Positions 16,123 to 24,804 of a stretch of DNA of 64,000 nt are shown here, piece by piece. The DNA is taken from NCBI RefSeq assembly GCF_014203535.1, contig NZ_JACHJI010000003.1, positions 165,707 through 229,706 on the forward strand, in the 5' to 3' direction. Each line of letters starts with the position of its first letter. The first letter of the stretch is position 1. The notes under the pieces are model-generated. The model saw only the letters and a program-made list of their open reading frames with translations, was not told the origin of the DNA and ran no database searches. The position numbers and the translations under genes are program-made. The stretch is from Streptomyces griseomycini. Lineage in GTDB: Bacteria > Actinomycetota > Actinomycetes > Streptomycetales > Streptomycetaceae.

Positions 16123-18852
16123 CTAACCGGCCGGGCCTCCGAAGAGACCGTCACCCCCGTTGCCGTTGCCTCGGTTGTTCCCGGGATCACCGCTTTCCGT
16201 GGCGGTCGGTGGGGAGGTCACCCCGCCGTCCGTCCCACCGTCCGTCCCGCCGTCCGCGCCCCCCGGACCGTTGCCGCCGGTGTTCTCACCGTCGTCGCAG
16301 TTGAAGTCGAACGGCCCGCAGGTGGGCGTCTCCGTGGGCGGCGGAGTGGTCACGGTCTCCGTGGGCGTCGGAGGCGCCGACGGGGTCGTCTCCTCCTCGG
16401 TCTCGGTGGGAGTGGCACTGGGGCTCTGCGTCGGAATGTCGTTGACGATTTCCCCGATGGGCTCTGGGGTCGGGAACTTCTCCGGCGCCTTGCCTTCCAG
16501 GGCGTCCTCCATGTAGTCCGCCCAGATCTCGGACGGGAACGAGGCACCGTGGATCTTCTTCTGACCGCCGGTTCCGAACATCTCCAGGAACTGGCGGTTC
16601 TTGATGCTCTCGTCGTCGGGGTACCGGAACATGCTGATCGCGGTCGACAGCTGCGGTGTGTACCCGACGAACCAGGCGGACTTGTTGCCGTCCGTCGTGC
16701 CGGTCTTTCCGGCCACCTCGCGGCCGGGAAGCCGGGCGTTCTTACCGGTTCCCTCTTCGACGACGGTCTTGAGGACATCGGTGACGTTGTCGGCGACCTG
16801 GGAGGTGAACGCCTGCTCGGTCTCGGTCTTGTGGGTGTAGATCGTGCCGTCCTTGCTCGACACCTTCTTCACCGAGAACGGATCACGCTGCTTGCCGCTC
16901 GCCGCGAACGTGGCGTACGCGCCCGCCATGCGGATTGCGCTGGGGTTGGAGGTACCGATGGAGAACGAGGGGTAGCTGGTACCGGCGAGGCTGCTCTCCA
17001 GGACACCGGCATCGACCGCCGCCTCCTTCACCTTGTCCAGGCCGACATCCATGCCGAGCTGCACGAAGGAGGAGTTGACCGACTCACGCATCGCTTCACG
17101 GAGGTCGATCTTGTAGTCGGGCGGTGTGCCGTACGACACGTCACCGTCATTGACCTGTTCCCACTGCTCGCCCTCCTCGTTCTGCCAGATCGTCCCGTCG
17201 TACTCCTTGATCTTGAGCTTGTTCTTGCCGTTGTAGAGGCTCTTGGGCGAGACGATGGTGCGTTCGTCCTGTGCCTGCTCCGGATCCAGGTCCGGGTCCC
17301 GGACGCCCCACTTCATGGCCGCCGCCAGGACGAAGGGCTTGAACGTCGAACCGACCTGGGCACCGGTCGCGTCGGCGTTGTTGGTGAAGTGCTTGGTCGC
17401 GTCCTGACCGCCGTAGATGGCCTTGATCGCGCCGGTCGCGGGGTCCACCGAGGCCCCGCCGAACTGGACGTGGGTGTCCTTGTCCGGGCGCTCCTCGGGC
17501 TTGATGTTCTCCTTGTAGACCTTCTTGACCGACTTCTCGAGCTCGTTGACCATCTTCTTGTCGAAGGTCGTGTAGATCGAGTAGCCGCCCTTCGCCAGGT
17601 CGTCCTCGGTGATGCCGGTCTCTTCGCTGTTGTTGACGATGTACGCCTTGGCCAGGTCGACGAGATAACCGATCTGGCCGCTCAGCGCCGTGTTCGACCG
17701 GGGGTTCTGCCACTTGGGCAGCTTGGTGTGCCTGGCCCGGTCCTCGGCGCTCAGGTAGCCGTACTCGACCATCTTGTCCAGCGTGTCCTGCATCTGCAGC
17801 AGAACGCGCTCGCGGTTCTTCTCGGGAGTGGCACCGACCGGGTCGACGGACGTCGCGCCGGCCGGGTCGTAGTAGGTGGCTCCCTTGAGCACCGCCGCCA
17901 GGAAGGCGCACTCGCCCGGGTTCAGGTCGATGGCGTCCTTGTTGAAGTACGCGCGGGCGGCGGCCTGGATCCCGTAGGCCCCACGACCGTAGTACGCCGA
18001 GTTCAGGTAGCCCGCGAGGATGTCGTCCTTGTCAACGGTGGTACCGACCTTGACCGAGATGAAGATCTCCTTGAACTTGCGGGAGATCGTCTGCGACTGG
18101 TCGTCCAGCCGGGCGTTCTTGACGTACTGCTGGGTGATCGTGGAGCCACCCTGCGTCTCTCCGCCGCGGACCATGTTGAACACGGCCCGGGCGATGCCCT
18201 TGGGGTCGATGCCGCTGTCGTCGTAGAAGGTCTTGTTCTCCTGGGAGATGACAGCGTGCTGCATCTCCTTGGGAATCTGCGAGAGGTTGATGATCTGGCG
18301 GTTGCGCTCACCGCCCGTGGCGACCATCTGTGAGCCGTCGGACCAGTAGTAGACGTTGTTCTGCGCCGTGGCCGTCAGGGCGACGTTGGGTACCTCCACC
18401 ATCGCGTATCCGATCCCGGCGACGGCCACCATGCTGCCGAAGAAGGCGATGCACAACCCGGAGACGAGCTTCCAGGACGGCATCCAGCGGCGCCAGTCGT
18501 CCCTGTCGTGGCGGGGGTAGTCGATGATCCGCTTCTTGCCGGGGGGTGCCGCGCGGCCCCTGCCGCGTCCGGGCCCGGCGGAACCGGCACGCCGGCCCCC
18601 GGGCGCCGGCTCGGAGCCCCGGCGGCGGCCGCCCCCGCCTCTCTGTGCCGCGCGTCGTGCTTCCGCGCGGCTGCCGTACGTACGGTCCTCACCCCCCGAG
18701 CCGCGGACGCCCGATCCATAGGAATCGGACGGGGACCCGGTGGCGCCTCGCGGTGCCGCGCGGCGGCCGGAGGACGAGCCGGACTGGCCGCGTCGGGCCG
18801 CGGCACGTCCGCCTCCCTGCGGCTGCGGCGGTTTGCGACGGTGCTCGCTCAT
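16123..18852 (-). CDS. bifunctional class A penicillin-binding protein
   Basis: The 909-residue protein has a basic, Ser/Arg/Gly-rich cytosolic head of about 130 residues, one membrane helix (SGLCIAFFGSMVAVAGIGYAM), a GT51 glycosyltransferase domain (QENKTFYDDSGID and GSTITQQYVKN near residues 210-250) and a transpeptidase domain. Catalytic motifs are STFK (near 500), SVN in RESVNSSF (near 590) and KTGT (near 715). It polymerises and cross-links peptidoglycan outside the membrane. The last 110 residues are a Thr/Pro/Gly-rich tail with acidic stretches, longer than in most PBPs. The start at 18852 has GAGGAG upstream. It is divergent from padR over 407 bases. Confidence 0.93.
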   Translation of the reverse strand: MSEHRRKPPQPQGGGRAAARRGQSGSSSGRRAAPRGATGSPSDSYGSGVRGSGGEDRTYGSRAEARRAAQRGGGGRRRGSEPAPGGRRAGSAGPGRGRGRAAPPGKKRIIDYPRHDRDDWRRWMPSWKLVSGLCIAFFGSMVAVAGIGYAMVEVPNVALTATAQNNVYYWSDGSQMVATGGERNRQIINLSQIPKEMQHAVISQENKTFYDDSGIDPKGIARAVFNMVRGGETQGGSTITQQYVKNARLDDQSQTISRKFKEIFISVKVGTTVDKDDILAGYLNSAYYGRGAYGIQAAARAYFNKDAIDLNPGECAFLAAVLKGATYYDPAGATSVDPVGATPEKNRERVLLQMQDTLDKMVEYGYLSAEDRARHTKLPKWQNPRSNTALSGQIGYLVDLAKAYIVNNSEETGITEDDLAKGGYSIYTTFDKKMVNELEKSVKKVYKENIKPEERPDKDTHVQFGGASVDPATGAIKAIYGGQDATKHFTNNADATGAQVGSTFKPFVLAAAMKWGVRDPDLDPEQAQDERTIVSPKSLYNGKNKLKIKEYDGTIWQNEEGEQWEQVNDGDVSYGTPPDYKIDLREAMRESVNSSFVQLGMDVGLDKVKEAAVDAGVLESSLAGTSYPSFSIGTSNPSAIRMAGAYATFAASGKQRDPFSVKKVSSKDGTIYTHKTETEQAFTSQVADNVTDVLKTVVEEGTGKNARLPGREVAGKTGTTDGNKSAWFVGYTPQLSTAISMFRYPDDESIKNRQFLEMFGTGGQKKIHGASFPSEIWADYMEDALEGKAPEKFPTPEPIGEIVNDIPTQSPSATPTETEEETTPSAPPTPTETVTTPPPTETPTCGPFDFNCDDGENTGGNGPGGADGGTDGGTDGGVTSPPTATESGDPGNNRGNGNGGDGLFGGPAG

Positions 18853-19122
18853 CGAACGACTACTCCTCGGGCAGGCGCACCCTTGCGCGCCTGGAAACGG
18901 CGGCTGGTTTCCGGTCCCCCCGAAGTACGGATGCGGTGGTTTCCGCATTCACCCGTACTGCACCGGGGACAGGGACGCCCCCGGGCGTCACTCGGTTCCC
19001 GGTGGTGTGCATGGCGCACAGACTACGCACCGCCAAAACCCTCCGAGCACAGAAGTTCACCTCAAATCAGGCAACTTGCTCTCCATGAATCGGCGATGTG
19101 ATCCCGTTCACCACGATCCCCC

Positions 19123-19176
19123 TTGTCGCATGCGGAAGGCCGTTCTATCGTCGTGATGTATCGAGTCGATACATCA
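19123..19176 (+). promoter_or_regulatory. padR promoter with adjoining 23-bp operator palindrome
   Basis: TTGTCG (19123-19128), 17 bases, then TATCGT (19146-19151) form a good -35/-10 pair. Immediately downstream, 19154-19176 is a perfect inverted repeat: TGATGTATCGA, one central base, then TCGATACATCA. It contains the ATGT...ACAT arms typical of PadR operators and would cover the transcription start, implying autorepression. Confidence 0.7.
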
Positions 19177-19259
19177 GCTCGGCATAAGGACGGTGCGAGG
19201 ACGGCGACGAGCCGGACCCGAGCCCGTCACGGCAGGACCGCGGCAGAGGGGAGGCGACG

Positions 19260-19943
19260 ATGAGCCGGCGTTCCGGGATCCTCGAGTTCGCCGTACTCGG
19301 CCTGCTCCGCGAATCTCCGATGCACGGCTATGAGCTGCGCAAACGACTCAACACGTCACTGGGTGTGTTCCGTGCGTTCAGCTACGGGACGCTCTACCCC
19401 TGCCTCAAGACGCTGGTCGCCAACGGCTGGTTGATCGAGGAGCCGGGGAACACCACCGAGGACGCCCTCGCCGCTCCGCTCACGGGGCGCCGCGCCAAGA
19501 TCGTCTACCGGTTGACGGCGGAGGGCAAGGAACACTTCGAGCAGCTGCTCTCGCAGACGGGGCCGGACGCGTACGAGGACGAGACCTTCGCCGCGCGGTT
19601 CGCCTTCTTCGGGCAGACCTCGCGCGATGTGCGGATGCGCGTCCTCGAGGGCCGCCGCAGCCGGCTGGAGGAGCGCCTGGAGAAGATGCGCGCCTCCTTG
19701 GCCCGCACCCGGGAGCGCCTCGACGACTACACGCTTGAGCTCCAGCGCCACGGGATGGAGTCCGTGGAGCGCGAAGTGCGCTGGCTGAACGAGCTCATCG
19801 AGAGCGAGCGCGCCGGACGGGACCTGAAGGGTTCCGCCACCGGGGGGGCCGCTCAGCAGGACACCACATCTGGAGCGACGGGCGGCCTGCCCCGGTCCGG
19901 GGACGACCCCCGGCCGGATACGCCCGACGACACCGCCACGTGA
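19260..19943 (+). CDS. PadR-family transcriptional regulator
   Basis: The 227-residue protein starts after GGGGAGGCG. Its N-terminal winged helix has [21 protein letters not shown], with the recognition-region [19 protein letters not shown] and the wing motif [13 protein letters not shown], all standard for PadR. The second half (about 100-180) is the helical dimerisation domain ([19 protein letters not shown]). The last 40 residues are a low-complexity Gly/Asp-rich tail. A perfect palindrome lies just upstream, consistent with self-regulation. Only 44 bases separate it from ino1, so it may control or be cotranscribed with inositol synthesis. Confidence 0.9.
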   Translation: MSRRSGILEFAVLGLLRESPMHGYELRKRLNTSLGVFRAFSYGTLYPCLKTLVANGWLIEEPGNTTEDALAAPLTGRRAKIVYRLTAEGKEHFEQLLSQTGPDAYEDETFAARFAFFGQTSRDVRMRVLEGRRSRLEERLEKMRASLARTRERLDDYTLELQRHGMESVEREVRWLNELIESERAGRDLKGSATGGAAQQDTTSGATGGLPRSGDDPRPDTPDDTAT

Positions 19944-19987
19944 GACCCGCCCAAGGGCCTCACTCGTACACACAGGGAGCAACCGGA

Positions 19988-21070
19988 ATGGGTTCGGTTC
20001 GCGTAGCCATCGTCGGCGTGGGCAACTGCGCCGCATCGCTGGTGCAGGGAGTCGAGTACTACAAGGACGCCGACCCGGCGTCCAAGGTGCCGGGCCTGAT
20101 GCACGTCCAGTTCGGCGACTACCACGTCCGCGACGTCGAGTTCGTCGCCGCCTTCGACGTGGACGCCAAGAAGGTCGGGCTCGACCTCGCGGACGCCATC
20201 GGCGCCTCGGAGAACAACACCATCAAGATCTGCGACGTCCCCCGCACCGGTGTGACGGTCCAGCGCGGCCACACCCTCGACGGTCTCGGCAAGTACTACC
20301 GCGAGACCATCGAGGAGTCCGCCGAGGAGCCGGTCGACGTCGTCCAGGTCCTCAAGGACAAGCAGGTCGACGTCCTGGTCTGCTACCTGCCCGTCGGCTC
20401 CGAGGACGCGGCGAAGTTCTACGCCCAGTGCGCCATCGACGCCAAGGTCGCCTTCGTCAACGCCCTCCCGGTCTTCATCGCCGGCACCAAGGAGTGGGCG
20501 GACAAGTTCACCGAGGCGGGCGTCCCGATCGTCGGTGACGACATCAAGTCCCAGGTCGGCGCCACCATCACGCACCGCGTCATGGCGAAGCTGTTCGAGG
20601 ACCGCGGTGTCGTCCTGGACCGCACGATGCAGCTGAACGTCGGCGGCAACATGGACTTCAAGAACATGCTCGAGCGTGACCGCCTCGAGTCGAAGAAGAT
20701 CTCCAAGACGCAGGCCGTCACCTCGCAGATCCCCGACCGGGAGCTCGGCGAGAAGAACGTCCACATCGGCCCGTCCGACTACGTCGCCTGGCTGGACGAC
20801 CGCAAGTGGGCCTACGTCCGCCTCGAGGGCCGTGCCTTCGGTGACGTCCCGCTGAACCTGGAGTACAAGCTCGAGGTCTGGGACTCCCCGAACTCCGCCG
20901 GTGTCATCATCGACGCCCTGCGCGCCGCGAAGATCGCCAAGGACCGGGGCATCGGCGGCCCCATCCTGTCCGCGTCCTCGTACTTCATGAAGTCCCCGCC
21001 GGTGCAGTACTTCGACGACGAGGCCCGCGAGAACGTCGAGAAGTTCATCAAGGGCGAGGTCGAGCGCTAG
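19988..21070 (+). CDS. ino1: inositol-3-phosphate synthase
   Basis: The 360-residue enzyme belongs to the short actinobacterial myo-inositol phosphate synthase class. The NAD-binding motif is [16 protein letters not shown]. The catalytic region includes [15 protein letters not shown] and [13 protein letters not shown], strictly conserved in the family. It converts glucose 6-phosphate to 1D-myo-inositol 3-phosphate, the entry to mycothiol and inositol phospholipids. A Shine-Dalgarno-like AGGGAGCAACCGGA precedes the ATG. A hairpin terminator follows at 21093. Confidence 0.96.
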   Translation: MGSVRVAIVGVGNCAASLVQGVEYYKDADPASKVPGLMHVQFGDYHVRDVEFVAAFDVDAKKVGLDLADAIGASENNTIKICDVPRTGVTVQRGHTLDGLGKYYRETIEESAEEPVDVVQVLKDKQVDVLVCYLPVGSEDAAKFYAQCAIDAKVAFVNALPVFIAGTKEWADKFTEAGVPIVGDDIKSQVGATITHRVMAKLFEDRGVVLDRTMQLNVGGNMDFKNMLERDRLESKKISKTQAVTSQIPDRELGEKNVHIGPSDYVAWLDDRKWAYVRLEGRAFGDVPLNLEYKLEVWDSPNSAGVIIDALRAAKIAKDRGIGGPILSASSYFMKSPPVQYFDDEARENVEKFIKGEVER

Positions 21071-21092
21071 GACCCGCTCGCCACGGGCAGTC

Positions 21093-21127
21093 GAGGGTCT
21101 CCGGGGTCGCATGCCCCGGAGACCCTC
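21093..21127 (+). terminator. intrinsic terminator after ino1
   Basis: GAGGGTCTCCGGGG (21093-21106) pairs with CCCCGGAGACCCTC (21114-21127) around a 7-base loop. It separates ino1 from the following MFS gene. Confidence 0.85.
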
Positions 21128-21149
21128 CCCGTATGTGAGGCTGAGCCCC

Positions 21150-22412
21150 ATGGCCGTCGTCCGTGACCTGCGCGTCCTGCTGCGCTTCCAGGGCTTCAGG
21201 CGCCTGCTCGCCGTGCGGCTGCTGTCCCAGGGCGCCGACGGCGTCTTCCAGGTCGCGCTCGCCGCCTACGTGGTCTTCTCGCCGGAGAAGCAGACGTCGG
21301 CCGCGGCGATCGCCTCCGCGATGGCGGTCCTGCTCCTCCCGTACTCCGTGGTCGGCCCCTTCGCCGGAGTGCTGCTGGACCGCTGGCGCCGCCGCCAGGT
21401 GTTCCTGTACGGCAACCTGCTGCGCGCCCTGATGGCGTCGGTGACCGCCGTCCTCATTCTCGGCCGGGTCCCCGACTGGCTCCTCTTCGTCTCCGCTCTG
21501 TGCGTCACCGCCGTCAACCGGTTCGTCCTCGCCGGGTTGTCCGCCGCGCTCCCGCGCGTGGTCGACGCCGAGCGGCTGGTCATCGCCAACTCCCTCTCCC
21601 CGACCGCCGGGACACTCGCCGCTACGGCGGGCGGCGGTCTGGCCTTCCTCGTCCGGCTGGTCATCGCCGACTCCGACGCGGCCGTGGTGCTCGTGGGCGC
21701 GGCCCTGTACCTGTGCGCGGCCGTGGCCTCGTTGAGCATCGCGAAGGAGCTGCTCGGTCCCGACCCGGCCTTGGTGCGCACACGGCTGACCACGGCGCTC
21801 ACCGGAACCGCTCGCGACCTGATGGCGGGCGTACGCCACCTCGCCGCGCCGCCGCGCAGGGAGGCCGCCTGGGCGCTCACGGCGATGTCGCTGATGCGGT
21901 TCTGCTACGGCGCCATGCTCGTCATGGTGCTGATGCTGTGCCGGTACGCCCTGGCCTCGACCACGGACGGGGGACTCGCCCTGCTGGGGCTGGCGTTGGG
22001 CGTCTCCGGTGCCGGCTTCTTCGTCGCGGCCGTCATGACGCCCTGGGCCGCGGGGCGGCTCGGCCCCGGCCGCTGGATCATGGTGTGTGCCGGGTCAGCC
22101 GCCGTCCTGGAACCCGCGCTCGGACTGCCCTTCGCGTCGGGCCCCCTGCTGGCAGGGGCGTTCGTCCTGGGCCTGACCACCCAGGGCGCGAAGATCGCCA
22201 CGGACACGATCGTCCAGTCCTCCGTCGACGACGGCTTCCGTGGCCGGATCTTCTCCGTCTACGACGTCCTCTTCAACGTGGCCTTCGTCGGCGCCGCCGC
22301 CGTGGCCGCCCTGATGCTGCCGCCTGACGGCCGGTCGGTCCCACTGGTGGTAACGATCGCCGTTATCTACGGAGCAGTAGCAGTGGCTATGGCCCGTTTT
22401 GAGCGTCAGTAA
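21150..22412 (+). CDS. MFS transporter, exporter-like
   Basis: The 420-residue protein has about twelve helices. The first contains RLLAVRLLSQGADGVFQVALAAYVVF. Between helices 2 and 3 the LDRWRRRQVFLYGN loop matches the basic motif A. The centre has a long loop (ALTGTARDLMAGVRHLAAPPRREAAW). This resembles the MFS_3/enterobactin-exporter-like group that includes drug and lipid exporters. The start at 21150 lies beyond the ino1 terminator; the earlier in-frame start at 21111 is inside the hairpin. Substrate is not predicted. Confidence 0.82.
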   Translation: MAVVRDLRVLLRFQGFRRLLAVRLLSQGADGVFQVALAAYVVFSPEKQTSAAAIASAMAVLLLPYSVVGPFAGVLLDRWRRRQVFLYGNLLRALMASVTAVLILGRVPDWLLFVSALCVTAVNRFVLAGLSAALPRVVDAERLVIANSLSPTAGTLAATAGGGLAFLVRLVIADSDAAVVLVGAALYLCAAVASLSIAKELLGPDPALVRTRLTTALTGTARDLMAGVRHLAAPPRREAAWALTAMSLMRFCYGAMLVMVLMLCRYALASTTDGGLALLGLALGVSGAGFFVAAVMTPWAAGRLGPGRWIMVCAGSAAVLEPALGLPFASGPLLAGAFVLGLTTQGAKIATDTIVQSSVDDGFRGRIFSVYDVLFNVAFVGAAAVAALMLPPDGRSVPLVVTIAVIYGAVAVAMARFERQ

Positions 22413-22534
22413 GTGTCACATCAATGCCACAGAGTCTCATGGGGCTACAGAGTTGTCAGTGGCGGCCGGTAGCTTACGTGCGTCTTATCAGCGCACCGTT
22501 CGCGCCACGCACCCAAGTTCCAGGGGGACCCCAA

Positions 22535-23008
22535 GTGACCACTCCGCCGCCCCAGGGCAACCCGTTCGCGCAGGGCCAGCAGCCCCAGGGCCAGGCCCCC
22601 TACCCGCCCCAGGGTGGTTTCCCGCAGCAGGCCGGTCAGCCTGGTTTCCCCCCGCCGGGTGCTCCCGTTCCGCCGCAGCAGCCGCGCCGCAAGCCGAGCT
22701 TCAAGACGATCAAGAACATCGTCGTCGCCGTGATCGTCGTGAGTGTGGCCGTCGGCGGCTACATCGCCAGCCGGGACGACGCCAACACCGCGAAGGTCGG
22801 CGACTGCATGAGCATCTCCGACCCGAACAGCACCACCGACCCGGGGCTTGAGGTCGTTGACTGCAGCGACTCCAAGGCGAAGTACAAGGTCGCCGAGAAG
22901 AAGGACGGCACCCTGGACGGATGCGACCGCACCAAGTACAGCGAGTACACCGAGACGGGCGGAAGTGACGACTTCACCCTCTGCCTGGAGGACTACTCGG
23001 CCAAGTAA
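22535..23008 (+). CDS. LppU-type (SCO3897-like) membrane-anchored protein
   Basis: The 157-residue protein starts with a GTG after AGGGGG. Its N-terminal 55 residues are Pro/Gln/Gly-rich. A membrane helix follows (FKTIKNIVVAVIVVSVAVGGYIA). The outside domain of about 80 residues has four cysteines (VGDCM, VDCSD, DGCDR, LCLED) and acidic loops, matching small Streptomyces LppU-like exported proteins. The cysteines suggest two disulfides. No catalytic residues are apparent. It ends just before two parS palindromes. Confidence 0.8.
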   Translation: MTTPPPQGNPFAQGQQPQGQAPYPPQGGFPQQAGQPGFPPPGAPVPPQQPRRKPSFKTIKNIVVAVIVVSVAVGGYIASRDDANTAKVGDCMSISDPNSTTDPGLEVVDCSDSKAKYKVAEKKDGTLDGCDRTKYSEYTETGGSDDFTLCLEDYSAK

Positions 23009-23016
23009 GACCTCAG

Positions 23017-23064
23017 ACATGGCGGAGGGCGGCGTTTCACGTGAAACACCGCCCTCCGCCATGT
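23017..23064. terminator. 48-bp palindromic terminator with parS at its centre
   Basis: The left arm ACATGGCGGAGGGCGG (23017-23032) pairs with its complement at 23049-23064. The 14-bp parS fills the middle and shares the same dyad axis. One unpaired position each side (C 23033, A 23048) is the only break. It lies between convergent genes. Confidence 0.85.
23034..23047. other. parS: parS, perfect (centre of terminator palindrome)
   Basis: A perfect GTTTCACGTGAAAC at the exact centre of the 48-bp palindrome, downstream of the LppU-like gene. Confidence 0.96.
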
Positions 23065-23067
23065 CGC

Positions 23068-23095
23068 GGGTCATGTTTCACGTGAAACATGACCC
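23068..23095. repeat. 28-bp perfect palindrome containing parS
   Basis: GGGTCAT (23068-23074) and ATGACCC (23089-23095) flank a perfect parS as a continuous palindrome without mismatch. It lies 12 bases upstream of the cca stop on its 3' side, so it can also end cca transcription. Confidence 0.85.
23075..23088. other. parS: parS, perfect (second of a close pair)
   Basis: A perfect 14-mer whose centre is 41 bases from the previous parS. The pair may raise local ParB loading. Confidence 0.96.
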
Positions 23096-23107
23096 CGCTC
23101 CACACGT

Positions 23108-24550
23108 TCAGCCCTGTTGCTCGGCCCACCACTCCTTGAGCGCCGCCACCGCCGCGTCATGCCCCATCGGGCCGTTCTCCAAGCGGAGCTCCAGCATGTG
23201 CTTGTACGCCTGCCCGACGGCCGGTCCCGGCCTGATCCCCAGAATCTCCATGATCTGGTTGCCGTCGAGGTCCGGGCGGATGGCGTCCAGCTCCTCCTGC
23301 TCCTGGAGCTTGGCGATCCGCTCCTCCAGGCCGTCGTAGGCACGCGAGAGGGCGGCGGCCTTGCGCCGGTTCCGCGTGGTGCAGTCCGAGCGCGTCAGCT
23401 TGTGGAGCCGGTCGAGGAGCGGCCCGGCATCGCGGACGTAGCGGCGGACGGCGGAGTCCGTCCACTCTCCCGTGCCGTAGCCGTGGAAGCGCAGGTGGAG
23501 CTCGACGAGACGCGAGACGTCCTTCACGAGCTCGTTGGAGTACTTGAGCGCCGTCATGCGCTTCTTCGTCATCTTCGCCCCGACCACTTCGTGGTGGTGG
23601 AACGAGACGCGACCGTCCTTCTCGAAGCGCCGCGTGCGGGGCTTGCCGATGTCGTGCAGCAGAGCTGCCAGTCGAAGGGCCAGGTCGGGACCGTCGTCCT
23701 CCAGGGCCATCGCCTGCTCCAGGACGATCAGCGTGTGGTCGTAGACGTCCTTGTGCCGGTGGTGCTCGTCACGCTCCAGACGCAGGGCCGGCAGCTCGGG
23801 CAGCACGTACCGGGCGAGCCCGGTGTCCACGAGCAGCGTCAGTCCCTTGCGGGGGTGGGCGGACAGGATCAGCTTGTTCAGTTCGTCCCGCACGCGCTCG
23901 GCGGAGACGATCTCGATACGTCCGGCCATCTCCTTCATCGCCACCACGACCTCGGGCGCCACCTCGAAATCGAGCTGGGCGGCGAAGCGTGCGGCCCGCA
24001 TCATCCGCAGCGGATCGTCCGAGAAGGATTCCTCGGGCGTACCGGGAGTGCGCAGCACACGCGCGGCAAGGTCGTCGAGGCCACCGTGCGGATCGATGAA
24101 CCGCTTCTGCGGGAGCGCGACGGCCATCGCGTTCACGGTGAAGTCGCGGCGGACCAGATCCTCCTCGATGGAGTCGCCGTACGACACCTCCGGCTTGCGC
24201 GAGGTGCGGTCGTACGCCTCCGACCGGTAGGTGGTCACCTCGATCTGGTAGCCGCTCTTCTGCGCCCCGACCGTCCCGAAGGCGATGCCGACCTCCCAGA
24301 CGGCGTCCGCCCAGGGACGCACGATCTTCAGCACGTCCTGCGGGCGGGCATCGGTCGTGAAGTCCAGATCGTTGCCGAGGCGGCCGAGCAGTGCGTCCCG
24401 CACCGAACCGCCGACCAGGGCGAGTGAGAACCCGGCCTCCTGGAAGCGGCGGGCGAGGTCGTCGGCGACCGGGGCGACCCGCAGCAGCTCACTCACGGCG
24501 CGGTTCTGCACCTGGCTCAGGGCACTGGTTTCTTCGTTGGCGTTCGGCAC
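23108..24550 (-). CDS. cca: CCA tRNA nucleotidyltransferase
   Basis: The 480-residue enzyme has the class II nucleotidyltransferase head: LVGGSVRDALLGRLGNDLDF includes the GGxxRD and the catalytic DxD. Neck and body regions follow, and an HD domain is visible in LALRLAALLHDIGKP (about residue 270), as in actinobacterial and some other CCA enzymes. It adds or repairs the 3' CCA of tRNAs, though annotations of this gene as poly(A) polymerase (pcnA) also exist. It is divergent from the DUF6049-like gene over 254 bases. It is also adjacent to the murJ region in mycobacteria. Confidence 0.92.
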   Translation of the reverse strand: MPNANEETSALSQVQNRAVSELLRVAPVADDLARRFQEAGFSLALVGGSVRDALLGRLGNDLDFTTDARPQDVLKIVRPWADAVWEVGIAFGTVGAQKSGYQIEVTTYRSEAYDRTSRKPEVSYGDSIEEDLVRRDFTVNAMAVALPQKRFIDPHGGLDDLAARVLRTPGTPEESFSDDPLRMMRAARFAAQLDFEVAPEVVVAMKEMAGRIEIVSAERVRDELNKLILSAHPRKGLTLLVDTGLARYVLPELPALRLERDEHHRHKDVYDHTLIVLEQAMALEDDGPDLALRLAALLHDIGKPRTRRFEKDGRVSFHHHEVVGAKMTKKRMTALKYSNELVKDVSRLVELHLRFHGYGTGEWTDSAVRRYVRDAGPLLDRLHKLTRSDCTTRNRRKAAALSRAYDGLEERIAKLQEQEELDAIRPDLDGNQIMEILGIRPGPAVGQAYKHMLELRLENGPMGHDAAVAALKEWWAEQQG

Positions 24551-24804
24551 AACAGAAGAGGGTACGTGGCGCGGGCGGCCGGAAGCTCCCCCATTCCGTG
24601 CCCGCGGTCACCCGTCGATACCTGCACAAGGCCTGCCTTCGTGACCTGGAGCGCTCTCCCTTCCATACGGCCACATACAGGGCGGGCCGACTCCGCCTCC
24701 GATCTTGCGGAACGATCCGCGGCACTTCCCCTCGACGAGCATCGTTACCATGCGTGGACGCACATTCCGACGACCACTGACGACGACGAGGGACGGGCGA
24801 GCGC

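Noticed and set aside
14572..18333. A 1253-codon open frame on the plus strand
   Set aside because: It is antisense to the GT87-like and PBP genes, with GC-driven composition rich in Arg, Gly, Val and His and no domain. The opposite strand has clear motifs.
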